Shown one piece after another: positions 55,724-64,000 of a stretch of 64,000 bases of DNA. The notes under the pieces were generated by a model that ran no database searches, was not told the origin of the DNA, and saw only the letters and a list, made by a program, of their open reading frames with translations. How positions within the stretch are numbered: position 1 is the first letter of the stretch; every line of letters begins with the position of its first letter. Location: NCBI GenBank assembly GCA_027483895.1, contig JAIXTP010000014.1, positions 48,878 through 112,877 of the forward strand, in the 5' to 3' direction. A program made the position numbers and the translations under genes. This DNA comes from Hyphomicrobiales bacterium (GTDB lineage: Bacteria > Pseudomonadota > Alphaproteobacteria > Rhizobiales > Beijerinckiaceae).

Positions 55724-56674
55724 TCAGTGCTTCACGAAGAGCGGCTTCAACCCCGCCTCGATCTCCGCGCGGCGCGGTTCGAGGAAGGGTGGCAGAGCGA
55801 GCCGCTCGCCCATCGTCTCTTTCGGCTCGTCGGCGTCGAAGCCCGGACCGTCGGTCGCGATCTCGAACAGGATGCCGTTCGGCTCGCGGAAATAGAGGCT
55901 GCGGAAATAGAACCGGTCCACCGGCCCGCTCGACGGCACGCGCAAGGCCTGCAGCTTCGCGATGCATTCCTGATAGGTGACGTCGTCCGGCGTCCGGAAC
56001 GCGACGTGATGGACAGCGCCCGCGCCCTGCCGCGCGGGCGGCAGATCGGGCTCGACCTTCACATGCAGCTCGGCCGCGGCGCCGCCCTCGCCCATGGCGA
56101 AGACATGCACCTTCCGATCATCGAGCGCATAATCGCGTTCGAGCCGCATGGCCATGATCTCGGTCAGCACGATATCGGTCGGCGACAGGTTCGGAACGCT
56201 CATCACGATCGGGCCGAGGCCGCGGATCTGGTGCTCCGCGGGGATCGGGCTCTTGTGCCACGCCCGCGCCGGGCCCGCGCCGCCGTCGTCGACCAGAAAC
56301 AGCCGCTGCCCCTCGAAATCCTCGAAGCGCAGGGTCCGCCGGCCGTCGAGCGTGCGGATGTCTTCGTGCCGCACGCCTTCGGCCTCGAAGCGCGCCTTCC
56401 ACCAGCCGAGCGTCTCTTCGCCCGCCACGCGCAGCCCCGTGGCGACGATGCTGTGGGTGCCGCGCCGCTCGGCGCCGACCGGCCAGTCGAAGAAGGTCAG
56501 ATCGGTGCCCGGCGAGCCTTCGGCATCGGCGTAGAACAGGTGATAGGCGCTCACATCGTCCTGGTTCACGGTCTTCTTCACGAGCCGCATGCCGAGGATG
56601 CGGGTGTAGAAGTCATGATTGCCCGCCGCGTCGGCGGTGACGGCCGTGAGATGATGGATGCCGGTGAGCTTCAT
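55724..56674 (-). CDS. VOC-family ring-cleaving dioxygenase homologue
   Basis: A 316-residue protein with two glyoxalase/VOC domains, each a pair of beta-alpha modules. The metal histidine of the first is in [12 protein letters not shown]; the second domain contains [11 protein letters not shown] and [18 protein letters not shown] with further ligands. This fits the LinE/PcpA-type hydroquinone or ring-cleaving dioxygenase annotation, but the aromatic substrate is unknown and it could be a detoxifying enzyme. The ATG at 56674 is conserved; the frame upstream is not. The 250-base gap 56675-56924 to the next gene shows no repeat. Confidence 0.82.
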   Translation of the reverse strand: MKLTGIHHLTAVTADAAGNHDFYTRILGMRLVKKTVNQDDVSAYHLFYADAEGSPGTDLTFFDWPVGAERRGTHSIVATGLRVAGEETLGWWKARFEAEGVRHEDIRTLDGRRTLRFEDFEGQRLFLVDDGGAGPARAWHKSPIPAEHQIRGLGPIVMSVPNLSPTDIVLTEIMAMRLERDYALDDRKVHVFAMGEGGAAAELHVKVEPDLPPARQGAGAVHHVAFRTPDDVTYQECIAKLQALRVPSSGPVDRFYFRSLYFREPNGILFEIATDGPGFDADEPKETMGERLALPPFLEPRRAEIEAGLKPLFVKH

Positions 56675-56924
56675 GGTGCCGTCCTCGGTCGGAATTCGGT
56701 TTCGCCCCATCACATAGACCGTCTTCGGCGCAAGGGGAGTGCACGCGGCTTGCTTGCGTGCAAGCGGCTCCGGCGTCGCCCGCAAAGGCCGGCATCTGGG
56801 CGTCCGACCGCCGCGTCGCAGACAGGCGCTCAAATCAGGTGCAATTTTCGGTTGCCGGCACTCCAAAACCGGCTTTCGGTTCCGGGAAGAGACCGTCGGG
56901 CGGCCTTTCGGAGAAAACCGGACC

Positions 56925-57236
56925 ATGCAGGACGTGCGGGATTGCTGCGGCATCACCGATCTCGCCGCCGTCGTCACCGCGGCGGCCGAAGGCGGCACCG
57001 TTCAGGACCCGCTGATGTTCCACCGGATCGCCTGCGAGGGCGGCGCCATTACCGCCCGCTGGCAGGACAGGCTGCTCGCCGTGCTCGAAACCGCCCCCGG
57101 CGGCTTCATGATCGAGGGCGGCGGCCGCAAGGTCTTCGTCTCGCGCTCCGATCCCGCCGAACGCCTCGTCGGCGCATGGCGCGTCTTCGTCCGTCACCGG
57201 CTCCTCGAAGAAATGGGCGGTCTCGGCGGCCATTGA
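56925..57236 (+). CDS. Small hypothetical protein
   Basis: A 103-residue soluble protein with no membrane segment or signal peptide. The middle contains [19 protein letters not shown] and the end [17 protein letters not shown]; two cysteines adjoin near the N-terminus (DCCGI). I recognise no family. The frame is open upstream, but the ATG at 56925 is the first with a plausible leader. Neighbouring genes give no clear role. Confidence 0.5.
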   Translation: MQDVRDCCGITDLAAVVTAAAEGGTVQDPLMFHRIACEGGAITARWQDRLLAVLETAPGGFMIEGGGRKVFVSRSDPAERLVGAWRVFVRHRLLEEMGGLGGH

Positions 57237-57357
57237 GCCCCCTCCGGCGGAACTTCCTTCATCTTCGAAGCTTGTCAGGCATCGCCGGGCGCGATCCCCG
57301 GCGTTCCGTCGTGCGCGTCGTCGAACGACGGCGGGTTCGATCGCCGGAGTTCGCGTC

Positions 57358-57759
57358 ATGAGGGCGTCGTCCTTGGCTTTCCGCGCTGCGGTTCTGCTCG
57401 TTCTGGTCGGCATGGGGTGGGGCATCTTCATGGCCGCCTCGCAGGATCACGCGACCGCGCCCGCCCATGCCCATCTCAACCTTCTGGGCTGGGTCTCTCT
57501 GTTTCTGTTCGGCATCTTCTATCGTCTGCATCCCGCCTTGGAGACGTCGCGGACGGCCGCGGTGCAACTCTGGGTCTGGATTCTCGGCACCGTGGGTCTC
57601 ACGGTCGCCGTCGGCCTCATTCATACGGGCCGCACGGCGGGAGAACCCGTCGCCGCGGTCTCCTCGTTGGTCCTTTTCGCCGACATGCTGCTCTTCGCGG
57701 TTCTCGTCTTCCGCAACGGCCGTGCCGCGCCGGCGACCTCCGCCGTTCCGGCCGAGTGA
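57358..57759 (+). CDS. Four-helix membrane protein with cytochrome-oxidase-like histidine motif
   Basis: A 133-residue membrane protein with four helices. Between the first and second lies DHATAPAHAHLNLLGWVSLF, and a further HPALE and GLIHTGRTAGE follow. The pattern AHAHLNLLGWV followed by LFGIFY resembles one module of cytochrome c oxidase subunit I-like or NnrS-like proteins, in which such histidines bind haem. On its own it is too short to be an oxidase. Convergent with the DUF1003 gene, nine bases apart. Confidence 0.65.
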   Translation: MRASSLAFRAAVLLVLVGMGWGIFMAASQDHATAPAHAHLNLLGWVSLFLFGIFYRLHPALETSRTAAVQLWVWILGTVGLTVAVGLIHTGRTAGEPVAAVSSLVLFADMLLFAVLVFRNGRAAPATSAVPAE

Positions 57760-57768
57760 GCGCGGCCG

Positions 57769-58326
57769 TCACCGGTCGTCGGCTTCCTTCTTCTTCCGCT
57801 CGATCGTGTCGAGCACGGCTTCGGGCGCCACGTCGCGCTCGAGTTCTCCGAGATCCGGGTGCCGCGCCTCGCCCACGCCCGCCTTCTCCGCGATCGCCGT
57901 CACGAGCCGCAGCAGCCGCGTGATTTCGTGTTCGGCAAGCAGCGAGATCTGCAGGTCGAGTTCGTGGCGGCGGTCCTGTTCCTCCGCCGCCCGGTTCTGG
58001 CTGATCAGGATGAAGGTGGAGAGAAAGATCGCCTCGACCGACGCCGCCGTCGCAAGGATGACGAAGCTCGGATCGAACGGGACGAGCCCCGGCACGAAAC
58101 CGAGATTCCACCCCGCCCACAGCAAAACCGCGGCCGCATGCACGGCGACGAAGCTCATGCTGCCCGCGAAACGCGAGACCGCGTCGGCGATCCGCGCGGG
58201 CAGGGGGGCGACGCGCGCATCGCGGGCCCGCCGCTCCCTCAGCGCTTCGATATTCCGGTTCAGTACCGGGCCGAGGCCTTCCTCTTCGCCCCTACGTATT
58301 TCTTCGGCCAAGGTCCGCTCCTTCAC
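57769..58326 (-). CDS. DUF1003 membrane protein
   Basis: A 185-residue protein with two central helices (AVHAAAVLLWAGWNLGFVPG and ILATAASVEAIFLSTFILIS), flanked by charged cytoplasmic helices; the spacing and the FDPSFVILATAASVEAIFLS stretch identify DUF1003. The function of the family is unknown. It is divergent from the metal ATPase gene; the short AT-rich gap between them would have to hold both promoters, so they may be co-regulated. Confidence 0.85.
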   Translation of the reverse strand: MKERTLAEEIRRGEEEGLGPVLNRNIEALRERRARDARVAPLPARIADAVSRFAGSMSFVAVHAAAVLLWAGWNLGFVPGLVPFDPSFVILATAASVEAIFLSTFILISQNRAAEEQDRRHELDLQISLLAEHEITRLLRLVTAIAEKAGVGEARHPDLGELERDVAPEAVLDTIERKKKEADDR

Positions 58327-58380
58327 TTTTGAACACTTCTAAATTAGATGAAGGGGTATCCGCTCCGAGAAAACGCCGCC

Positions 58381-60300
<1,920 letters not shown>

Positions 60301-61134
60301 TCAGCCGAGCCGGATCAGCACGACGCCGCCGAGCGCCGTCAGCGCTGCCGCCCAGCGCAGGAGGCCGACGCGCTCCTTCAGCATCACCGCCGCCAGCAGG
60401 ACGCCGATGAAGATCGACGTCTCGCGCAGCGCGGAGACCGCGCCCGCGGGCCCGTGCGCCAGCCCGTAAAGCGCGAAGAGATAGCCGCCCATCGAGATCG
60501 TCGAGCAGACCAGTACGATCCCCGTCTGCGTCCGCAGCGCGGAGAGCGGGCGTCCGCCCTCCCACCGGCCCACGAGCCAGAGCACGACGCCGCTCACGGC
60601 CGCCTGCCCGAAGGCATAGGCGAACGGGTCGCCGAGCCGCGCGCCCCGCGCGTCCGTCAGCACGAAGGCCGCATTGCTGAGCCCGGCGGCGAAGGCGAGC
60701 AGCAGGCCCTTCTTGTCCGCCTTTCCGCCCCGCGCGGATGCCGCGAGCATCATCACAGCGATCGAGACCGCGACGACGCCCGCCCCCGCGATCGGGGTCG
60801 GCACATCGCCCAGCAGGAAGAGCCCGATCGCCGTGACGAAGAGCGGCGCGATCCCCCGCACCAGCGGATAGGCGAGCGCGAAGGGAATGCGCCGATAGGC
60901 TTCCATCAGCGCGCGCACCGTCATCACGTTGAAGACCGTCCCGGCCGCGATCCAGCCCCATGCATCGGTCGCGGGAAGGCCCGCGACGACGAGGCCGGGA
61001 ACCGAGATCGCGCCGTTCACGACCACGACCGCCATCATGATCGGCGCGGGATCCGGCCGCGACCGGGCCAGCGCGTTCCAGACGGCATGGCAGAGAGCGC
61101 TGGCGAGACCGCAGAGAAAGACGAGGAGCGACAA
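60301..61134 (-). CDS. EamA/DMT-family transporter
   Basis: A 277-residue membrane protein with ten helices in two EamA repeats, the usual drug/metabolite transporter layout. Both repeats have the helix-turn pattern; the end RVGLLRWAAALTALGGVVLI is typical. Substrate is unknown; these transporters export amino acids, sugars or drugs. Its stop is directly adjacent to that of the metal ATPase (the six bases TGATCA contain both stops). Confidence 0.82.
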   Translation of the reverse strand: MSLLVFLCGLASALCHAVWNALARSRPDPAPIMMAVVVVNGAISVPGLVVAGLPATDAWGWIAAGTVFNVMTVRALMEAYRRIPFALAYPLVRGIAPLFVTAIGLFLLGDVPTPIAGAGVVAVSIAVMMLAASARGGKADKKGLLLAFAAGLSNAAFVLTDARGARLGDPFAYAFGQAAVSGVVLWLVGRWEGGRPLSALRTQTGIVLVCSTISMGGYLFALYGLAHGPAGAVSALRETSIFIGVLLAAVMLKERVGLLRWAAALTALGGVVLIRLG

Positions 61135-61336
61135 GGCCGGGGGATCCGAGGAGGACGCAGCTCAAGCATCGCCGATCGCCCGCACCGCGGCCGGCCCTTC
61201 CGACGCCGTTCAGCCGCGCGGCCCGCGCATCCCCCCTCCGGTCGTCCGGTTTCGTGCTTACCGAACCTCCCGCCGCGGAGCCGCGTTCCCGCCGAGGCCG
61301 ACGAGGTCGGTCCGAACGAAAGACAGGAGGAAGACC

Positions 61337-61870
61337 ATGCGTTCCGCCCTCATCGCCGGTGCCGGACTGATCCTCGCCGCTTCGCATGCCGCCGCCGCCT
61401 CAAGCTCCGCGGGCGGCATGGCGGTCCCCGAGCCTCTCGAAGCCGAGCATCACGAGCTCTTCGAGGCACTCGAGGACGCGACCAAGGCGGGCGGCCGCAC
61501 GGGGGCCGCGGCGCTCAAGGTCAAGGCCGTCCTCCAGCCGCATTTCGAGAAGGAGGAACGTTTCGCCCTGCCGCAGCTCGGAGCGCTCGAAGCGGCGACC
61601 GGCGGCGGCACCATCTCGGCCGAAATGCGCGCCGACCTCGTCAAGCGGTCGGAGGCCTTCCGCGCCGAGCTTCCCAAGATGCTCGAAGAGCACAAGGCGA
61701 TCGGCGCGGCCCTGCGCGAAATGGCCGAGGCCGCCGAGGCCGAGAAGAAGACGAAGCCGCACGAGCTTGCCGAGAAGATCCTCGGTCATGCGGCGATGGA
61801 GGAGAAGGTGCTCTACCCCGCCTCGCTGCTGCTCGGCCGGTATGCCGAGGCGTTGGACAAGGCGAAGTGA
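61337..61870 (+). CDS. Secreted hemerythrin-domain protein
   Basis: A 177-residue protein with an N-terminal signal peptide (ALIAGAGLILAASHAAAASS) and a hemerythrin-like four-helix domain: His residues in EAEHHELFEALEDA, LQPHFEKEERFALP, LEEHKAIGAALRE and GHAAMEEKVLYPAS give the expected HxxxE/H ligands of a di-iron site. The end KVLYPASLLLGRYAE is characteristic. In the periplasm it may bind O2, NO or iron. The ATG has an excellent AGGAGG. Divergent from the DMT gene with a 202-base gap that has no repeat. Confidence 0.85.
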   Translation: MRSALIAGAGLILAASHAAAASSSAGGMAVPEPLEAEHHELFEALEDATKAGGRTGAAALKVKAVLQPHFEKEERFALPQLGALEAATGGGTISAEMRADLVKRSEAFRAELPKMLEEHKAIGAALREMAEAAEAEKKTKPHELAEKILGHAAMEEKVLYPASLLLGRYAEALDKAK

Positions 61871-61880
61871 AGCCCGCCCC

Positions 61881-63677
61881 TCAGCGCCCGAAGACGTAGG
61901 TCCCGGGCGCTTCTTCAAAGGGCGCGAGTCCCTTTTCGGGCGCGCCGAAGGCGGGCGGGGCGTTGCGCCCGCCTTCCGACACCGCATCGAGCCACCCGGT
62001 CCATTCGGGCCACCATGATCCCGTCTTCCGCGTCGCGGCGGCGGCCCAGGCTTCGGGCGTCGTGCAGATGTCGTGCGCCCGCCGCGACGCGACCCGATAG
62101 CGGCGTCCCGGCCGGCCGGGCGGGCTGACGATCCCCGCATTGTGCCCGCCGCCGGTGAGCAGGAAGGTCACGTCGGTATCCGCCAGCAACTGGATCTTGA
62201 ACACCGACTTCCACGGCGCGACATGGTCGCGCTCGGTGCCGACCACGAAGATCGGGCAATCGATATGGCGGATCACGGCGGGCCGCCCGTCCACCAGCAG
62301 CCGCCCGGCGGCAAGGTCGTTGTCGATATAGAGCCGCTGCAGATATTCCGCATGCATGCGGTAGGGCATCCGCGTGGAATCCGCGTTCCACGCCATCAGG
62401 TCCGTCATCGGGCGTCGTTCGCCCATCAGATAGTCGTGCACGTGCCGCGACCAGACGAGATCGTTGGTCCGGAGCAGCTGGAACGCGCCCGCCATCTGGT
62501 CCGCGCTCAGATAGCCCTTGTTCCACATCATGCTTTCGAGAAAGCGCATCTGGCTGTGGTCGATGAAGAGCGCCAGCTCGCCCGGCTCGGTGAAGTCCGT
62601 CTGCGCCGCGAGCAGCGTGAGCGAGGCGAGCCGGCGGTCGCCCGCCGAAGCCATCGCGGCGGCCGCGATCGTCAGCATGGTCCCGCCGAGGCAGTAGCCC
62701 GCCGCGTGGATCCGCCGCCCCGGCAGGATCGCCTCCACCACGTCGATCGCTGCCATGACGCCGGCACGACGATAGTCCTCCATGCCGAGGTCGCGGTCCT
62801 CCGCGCCCGGATTGCGCCATGAGATGCAGAACACCGTCCGGCCCTGCGCCACGAGATGCCGGATCAGCGAATTCTCGGGCGACAGGTCGAGGATGTAATA
62901 TTTCATGATCCAGGCCGGGACGATCAGCACCGGCTCGGCCGCCGTCGTCTCCGTCGCCGGCGCGTATTGGATCAGCTCCATCAGCCGATTGCGGAACACC
63001 ACCCGCCCGGGCGTCACGGCGACGTCACGGCCCGGCCGGAAATCCTCCGCCCCCACGGGCGGCCTTCCGGTCATGACCCGGCCCGCGTCCTCGGCCCAGT
63101 TCTGCAGCCCCTTGGCGAGGTTCGCGCCGCCCGAGGCGAGCGTCTTGTCCAGCACTTCCGGGTTCAGGAACGGGTTGTTCGAAGGCGAGAACATGTCGAG
63201 CCATTGCCGCGCCGCGAAGGAGACCACGTCCTCGTGATGCGGCGTCACGCCCGGCACCTCATGCGTCGCGTTGTGCCACCACTGCTGCGTGAGCAGGAAG
63301 GACTGCGCGAGCATGCAGAAGGGCGGCTCGTGCCAGCGCTCGTCCCCGAAACGATCGTCGCCGGGCAGCGGCTCGATGCAGGGCGGCGTATCGCCTTCCG
63401 CGCCCGCCGCGGCGAGCCAGCCCAGGAACTTCGCCGCCTTGCGGGCGGCCTTCACGCCGAGCTCCGCCCGCTTGCCGGGTGCGGCCGCGAGATGGAGCGC
63501 CCAGTCGAAGGTCGCCATGGCGAGCGCCGCGGGCGAGATCCCGCCCGTCGCCTGCGCCGCGAGCGCCTCGGCCATCCGGTCGATCGCGCGGAACGCCTCG
63601 CTCCCGACGCTCTCGTCATGCGCTTCCGGCACGGCCGGCGCCGGTTCGAAGCCGTGCGGAGCGGTCCCGACATTCAT
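61881..63677 (-). CDS. phaC: Class I poly(3-hydroxyalkanoate) synthase (PhaC)
   Basis: A 598-residue alpha/beta hydrolase-fold synthase that polymerises hydroxyacyl-CoA into PHB granules. The lipase-like box is GYCLGGT with nucleophile Cys329; the catalytic Asp is in GTERDHVAPW and the His in TGGGHNAGIVSPP. The N-terminal domain (DRMAEALAAQATGGISPAAL) and its QQWWHNATHEVPGV stretch are class I features. The ATG at 63677 has GGAGGACGGGA upstream. Its converse enzyme PhaZ is at the other window edge; phaA/phaB are not visible here. Confidence 0.95.
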   Translation of the reverse strand: MNVGTAPHGFEPAPAVPEAHDESVGSEAFRAIDRMAEALAAQATGGISPAALAMATFDWALHLAAAPGKRAELGVKAARKAAKFLGWLAAAGAEGDTPPCIEPLPGDDRFGDERWHEPPFCMLAQSFLLTQQWWHNATHEVPGVTPHHEDVVSFAARQWLDMFSPSNNPFLNPEVLDKTLASGGANLAKGLQNWAEDAGRVMTGRPPVGAEDFRPGRDVAVTPGRVVFRNRLMELIQYAPATETTAAEPVLIVPAWIMKYYILDLSPENSLIRHLVAQGRTVFCISWRNPGAEDRDLGMEDYRRAGVMAAIDVVEAILPGRRIHAAGYCLGGTMLTIAAAAMASAGDRRLASLTLLAAQTDFTEPGELALFIDHSQMRFLESMMWNKGYLSADQMAGAFQLLRTNDLVWSRHVHDYLMGERRPMTDLMAWNADSTRMPYRMHAEYLQRLYIDNDLAAGRLLVDGRPAVIRHIDCPIFVVGTERDHVAPWKSVFKIQLLADTDVTFLLTGGGHNAGIVSPPGRPGRRYRVASRRAHDICTTPEAWAAAATRKTGSWWPEWTGWLDAVSEGGRNAPPAFGAPEKGLAPFEEAPGTYVFGR

Positions 63678-63851
63678 TCCCGTCCTCCATCCGAGCGCAT
63701 CGCCGCGCATGCCTGTCGCGGCGCGACCGCGCCGCTCGGCAGGGCGATCCTAGGCCCGCTTTCCCGAAAGGTCATTCCGTAGGGGAACGTATGCGCCGCC
63801 CTCGCGCGCGGTCGTCGACGGTCGTGATCCCGCAAAGCGATCGCGCCGCCA

Positions 63852-63880
63852 TTGCCCGGAGCGTCGTGATCCGCTACAGG
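63852..63880 (+). promoter_or_regulatory. Candidate promoter of tRNA-Arg
   Basis: TTGCCC, a 17-base spacer, and TACAGG. The spacing is ideal and the position, 36 bases before the tRNA, is right; the -10 box is weak. The rest of the 238-base gap between phaC and the tRNA shows no repeat. Confidence 0.35.
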
Positions 63881-63915
63881 AGAACCGTTCTCGCGCGGTC
63901 CCCGCACCGCGCCGG

Positions 63916-63992
63916 GCACCCGTAGCTCAGCTGGATAGAGCGTTGCCCTCCGAAGGCAAAGGTCACACGTTCGAATCGTGTCGGGTGCGCCA
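63916..63992 (+). tRNA. tRNA-Arg (anticodon CCG)
   Basis: A 77-base tRNA with encoded CCA. Acceptor GCACCCG pairs with CGGGTGC; the D arm is GCTC AGCTGGATA GAGC; the anticodon stem TTGCC/GGCAA closes a loop CTCCGAA with anticodon CCG, which reads CGG arginine codons; the T arm is ACACG TTCGAAT CGTGT. All stems are perfect. Confidence 0.97.
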
Positions 63993-64000
63993 TTTCCGTA

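Noticed and set aside
61881..63677. A complete PHB operon
   Set aside because: Only phaC is present here; phaZ is 61 kb away and no phaA, phaB or phaR is visible.
63916..63992. tRNA-Arg as an integration site of a genomic island
   Set aside because: No integrase or repeated tRNA 3' end is visible in the window; the sequence to the right is not available.

Overview
The window is a stretch of ordinary chromosome from a GC-rich alphaproteobacterium. The gene order points to the Hyphomicrobiales (Rhizobiales). The block hprK-EIIA(Man)-ptsH beside chvI/chvG and pckA, followed by ahcY, a DivL-type kinase, a TsaE-kinase fusion, MurU, AddB, AddA and TrxA, is an arrangement I know from that order. 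Coding density is high, genes are often joined by 4-base ATGA overlaps, and I see no phage, plasmid, IS transposase, integrase or CRISPR array. A PHB depolymerase fragment at the left edge and a PHA synthase near the right edge suggest a carbon-storing free-living bacterium.

Layout: 1-2.9 kb, end of phaZ, a YgjP-type metallopeptidase and a Bcr/CflA-type MFS exporter. 2.9-11.8 kb (minus), a class A penicillin-binding protein, accD, trpA, a NYN-domain gene, trpB, trpF, folC and ridA. 11.9-14.7 kb (plus), sppA, ihfB, a LapA-domain protein and an ornithine cyclodeaminase homologue. 15.1-18.0 kb (minus), a lutABC lactate-oxidation operon. 18.1-31.5 kb (minus), trxA, addA, addB, murU, tsaE-amgK fusion, divL and ahcY. 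31.8-35.6 kb (minus), the regulatory PTS genes and ChvG/ChvI. 35.8-38.4 kb (plus), a HugZ-like protein and pckA. 38.7-46.2 kb (minus), two tandem ion antiporter paralogues, polA and a BaiN-like flavoprotein. 46.5-50.1 kb (minus), a cyanate/nitrate-type ABC transporter with cyanase, preceded by a good sigma-54 promoter match. 50.5-53.9 kb (minus), gntK, gnd, recQ. 54.2-63.7 kb, a mixed set: desaturase, VOC dioxygenase, small membrane proteins, DUF1003 protein, a metal P-type ATPase with a non-CPC transmembrane motif, a DMT exporter, a secreted hemerythrin and phaC. The window closes with tRNA-Arg(CCG).

The most pervasive non-gene structure is a set of three dispersed palindromic repeat families (here called A, B and C). 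They fill every intergenic gap longer than 300 bases. A is about 102 bases with 12-base inverted ends, B is about 109 bases with 10-base inverted ends, and C consists of short hairpins often flush with stop codons. One A copy supplies the last residues of the BaiN-like protein, and clusters of copies sit where the gene order departs from the usual rhizobial one.

Functional threads: peptidoglycan (PBP1A, MurU, AmgK domain, fosfomycin-bypass recycling), cell-cycle and envelope signalling (DivL, ChvG/ChvI, HprK/PTS), central carbon control (pckA, gntK, gnd, lutABC, PHB turnover), recombination and repair (AddAB, PolA, RecQ, IHF) and nitrogen scavenging from cyanate. I did not find a convincing undescribed multi-gene system. 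The best leads are the NYN gene wedged into the trp operon behind a terminator, the non-CPC metal ATPase, and the repeat clusters.
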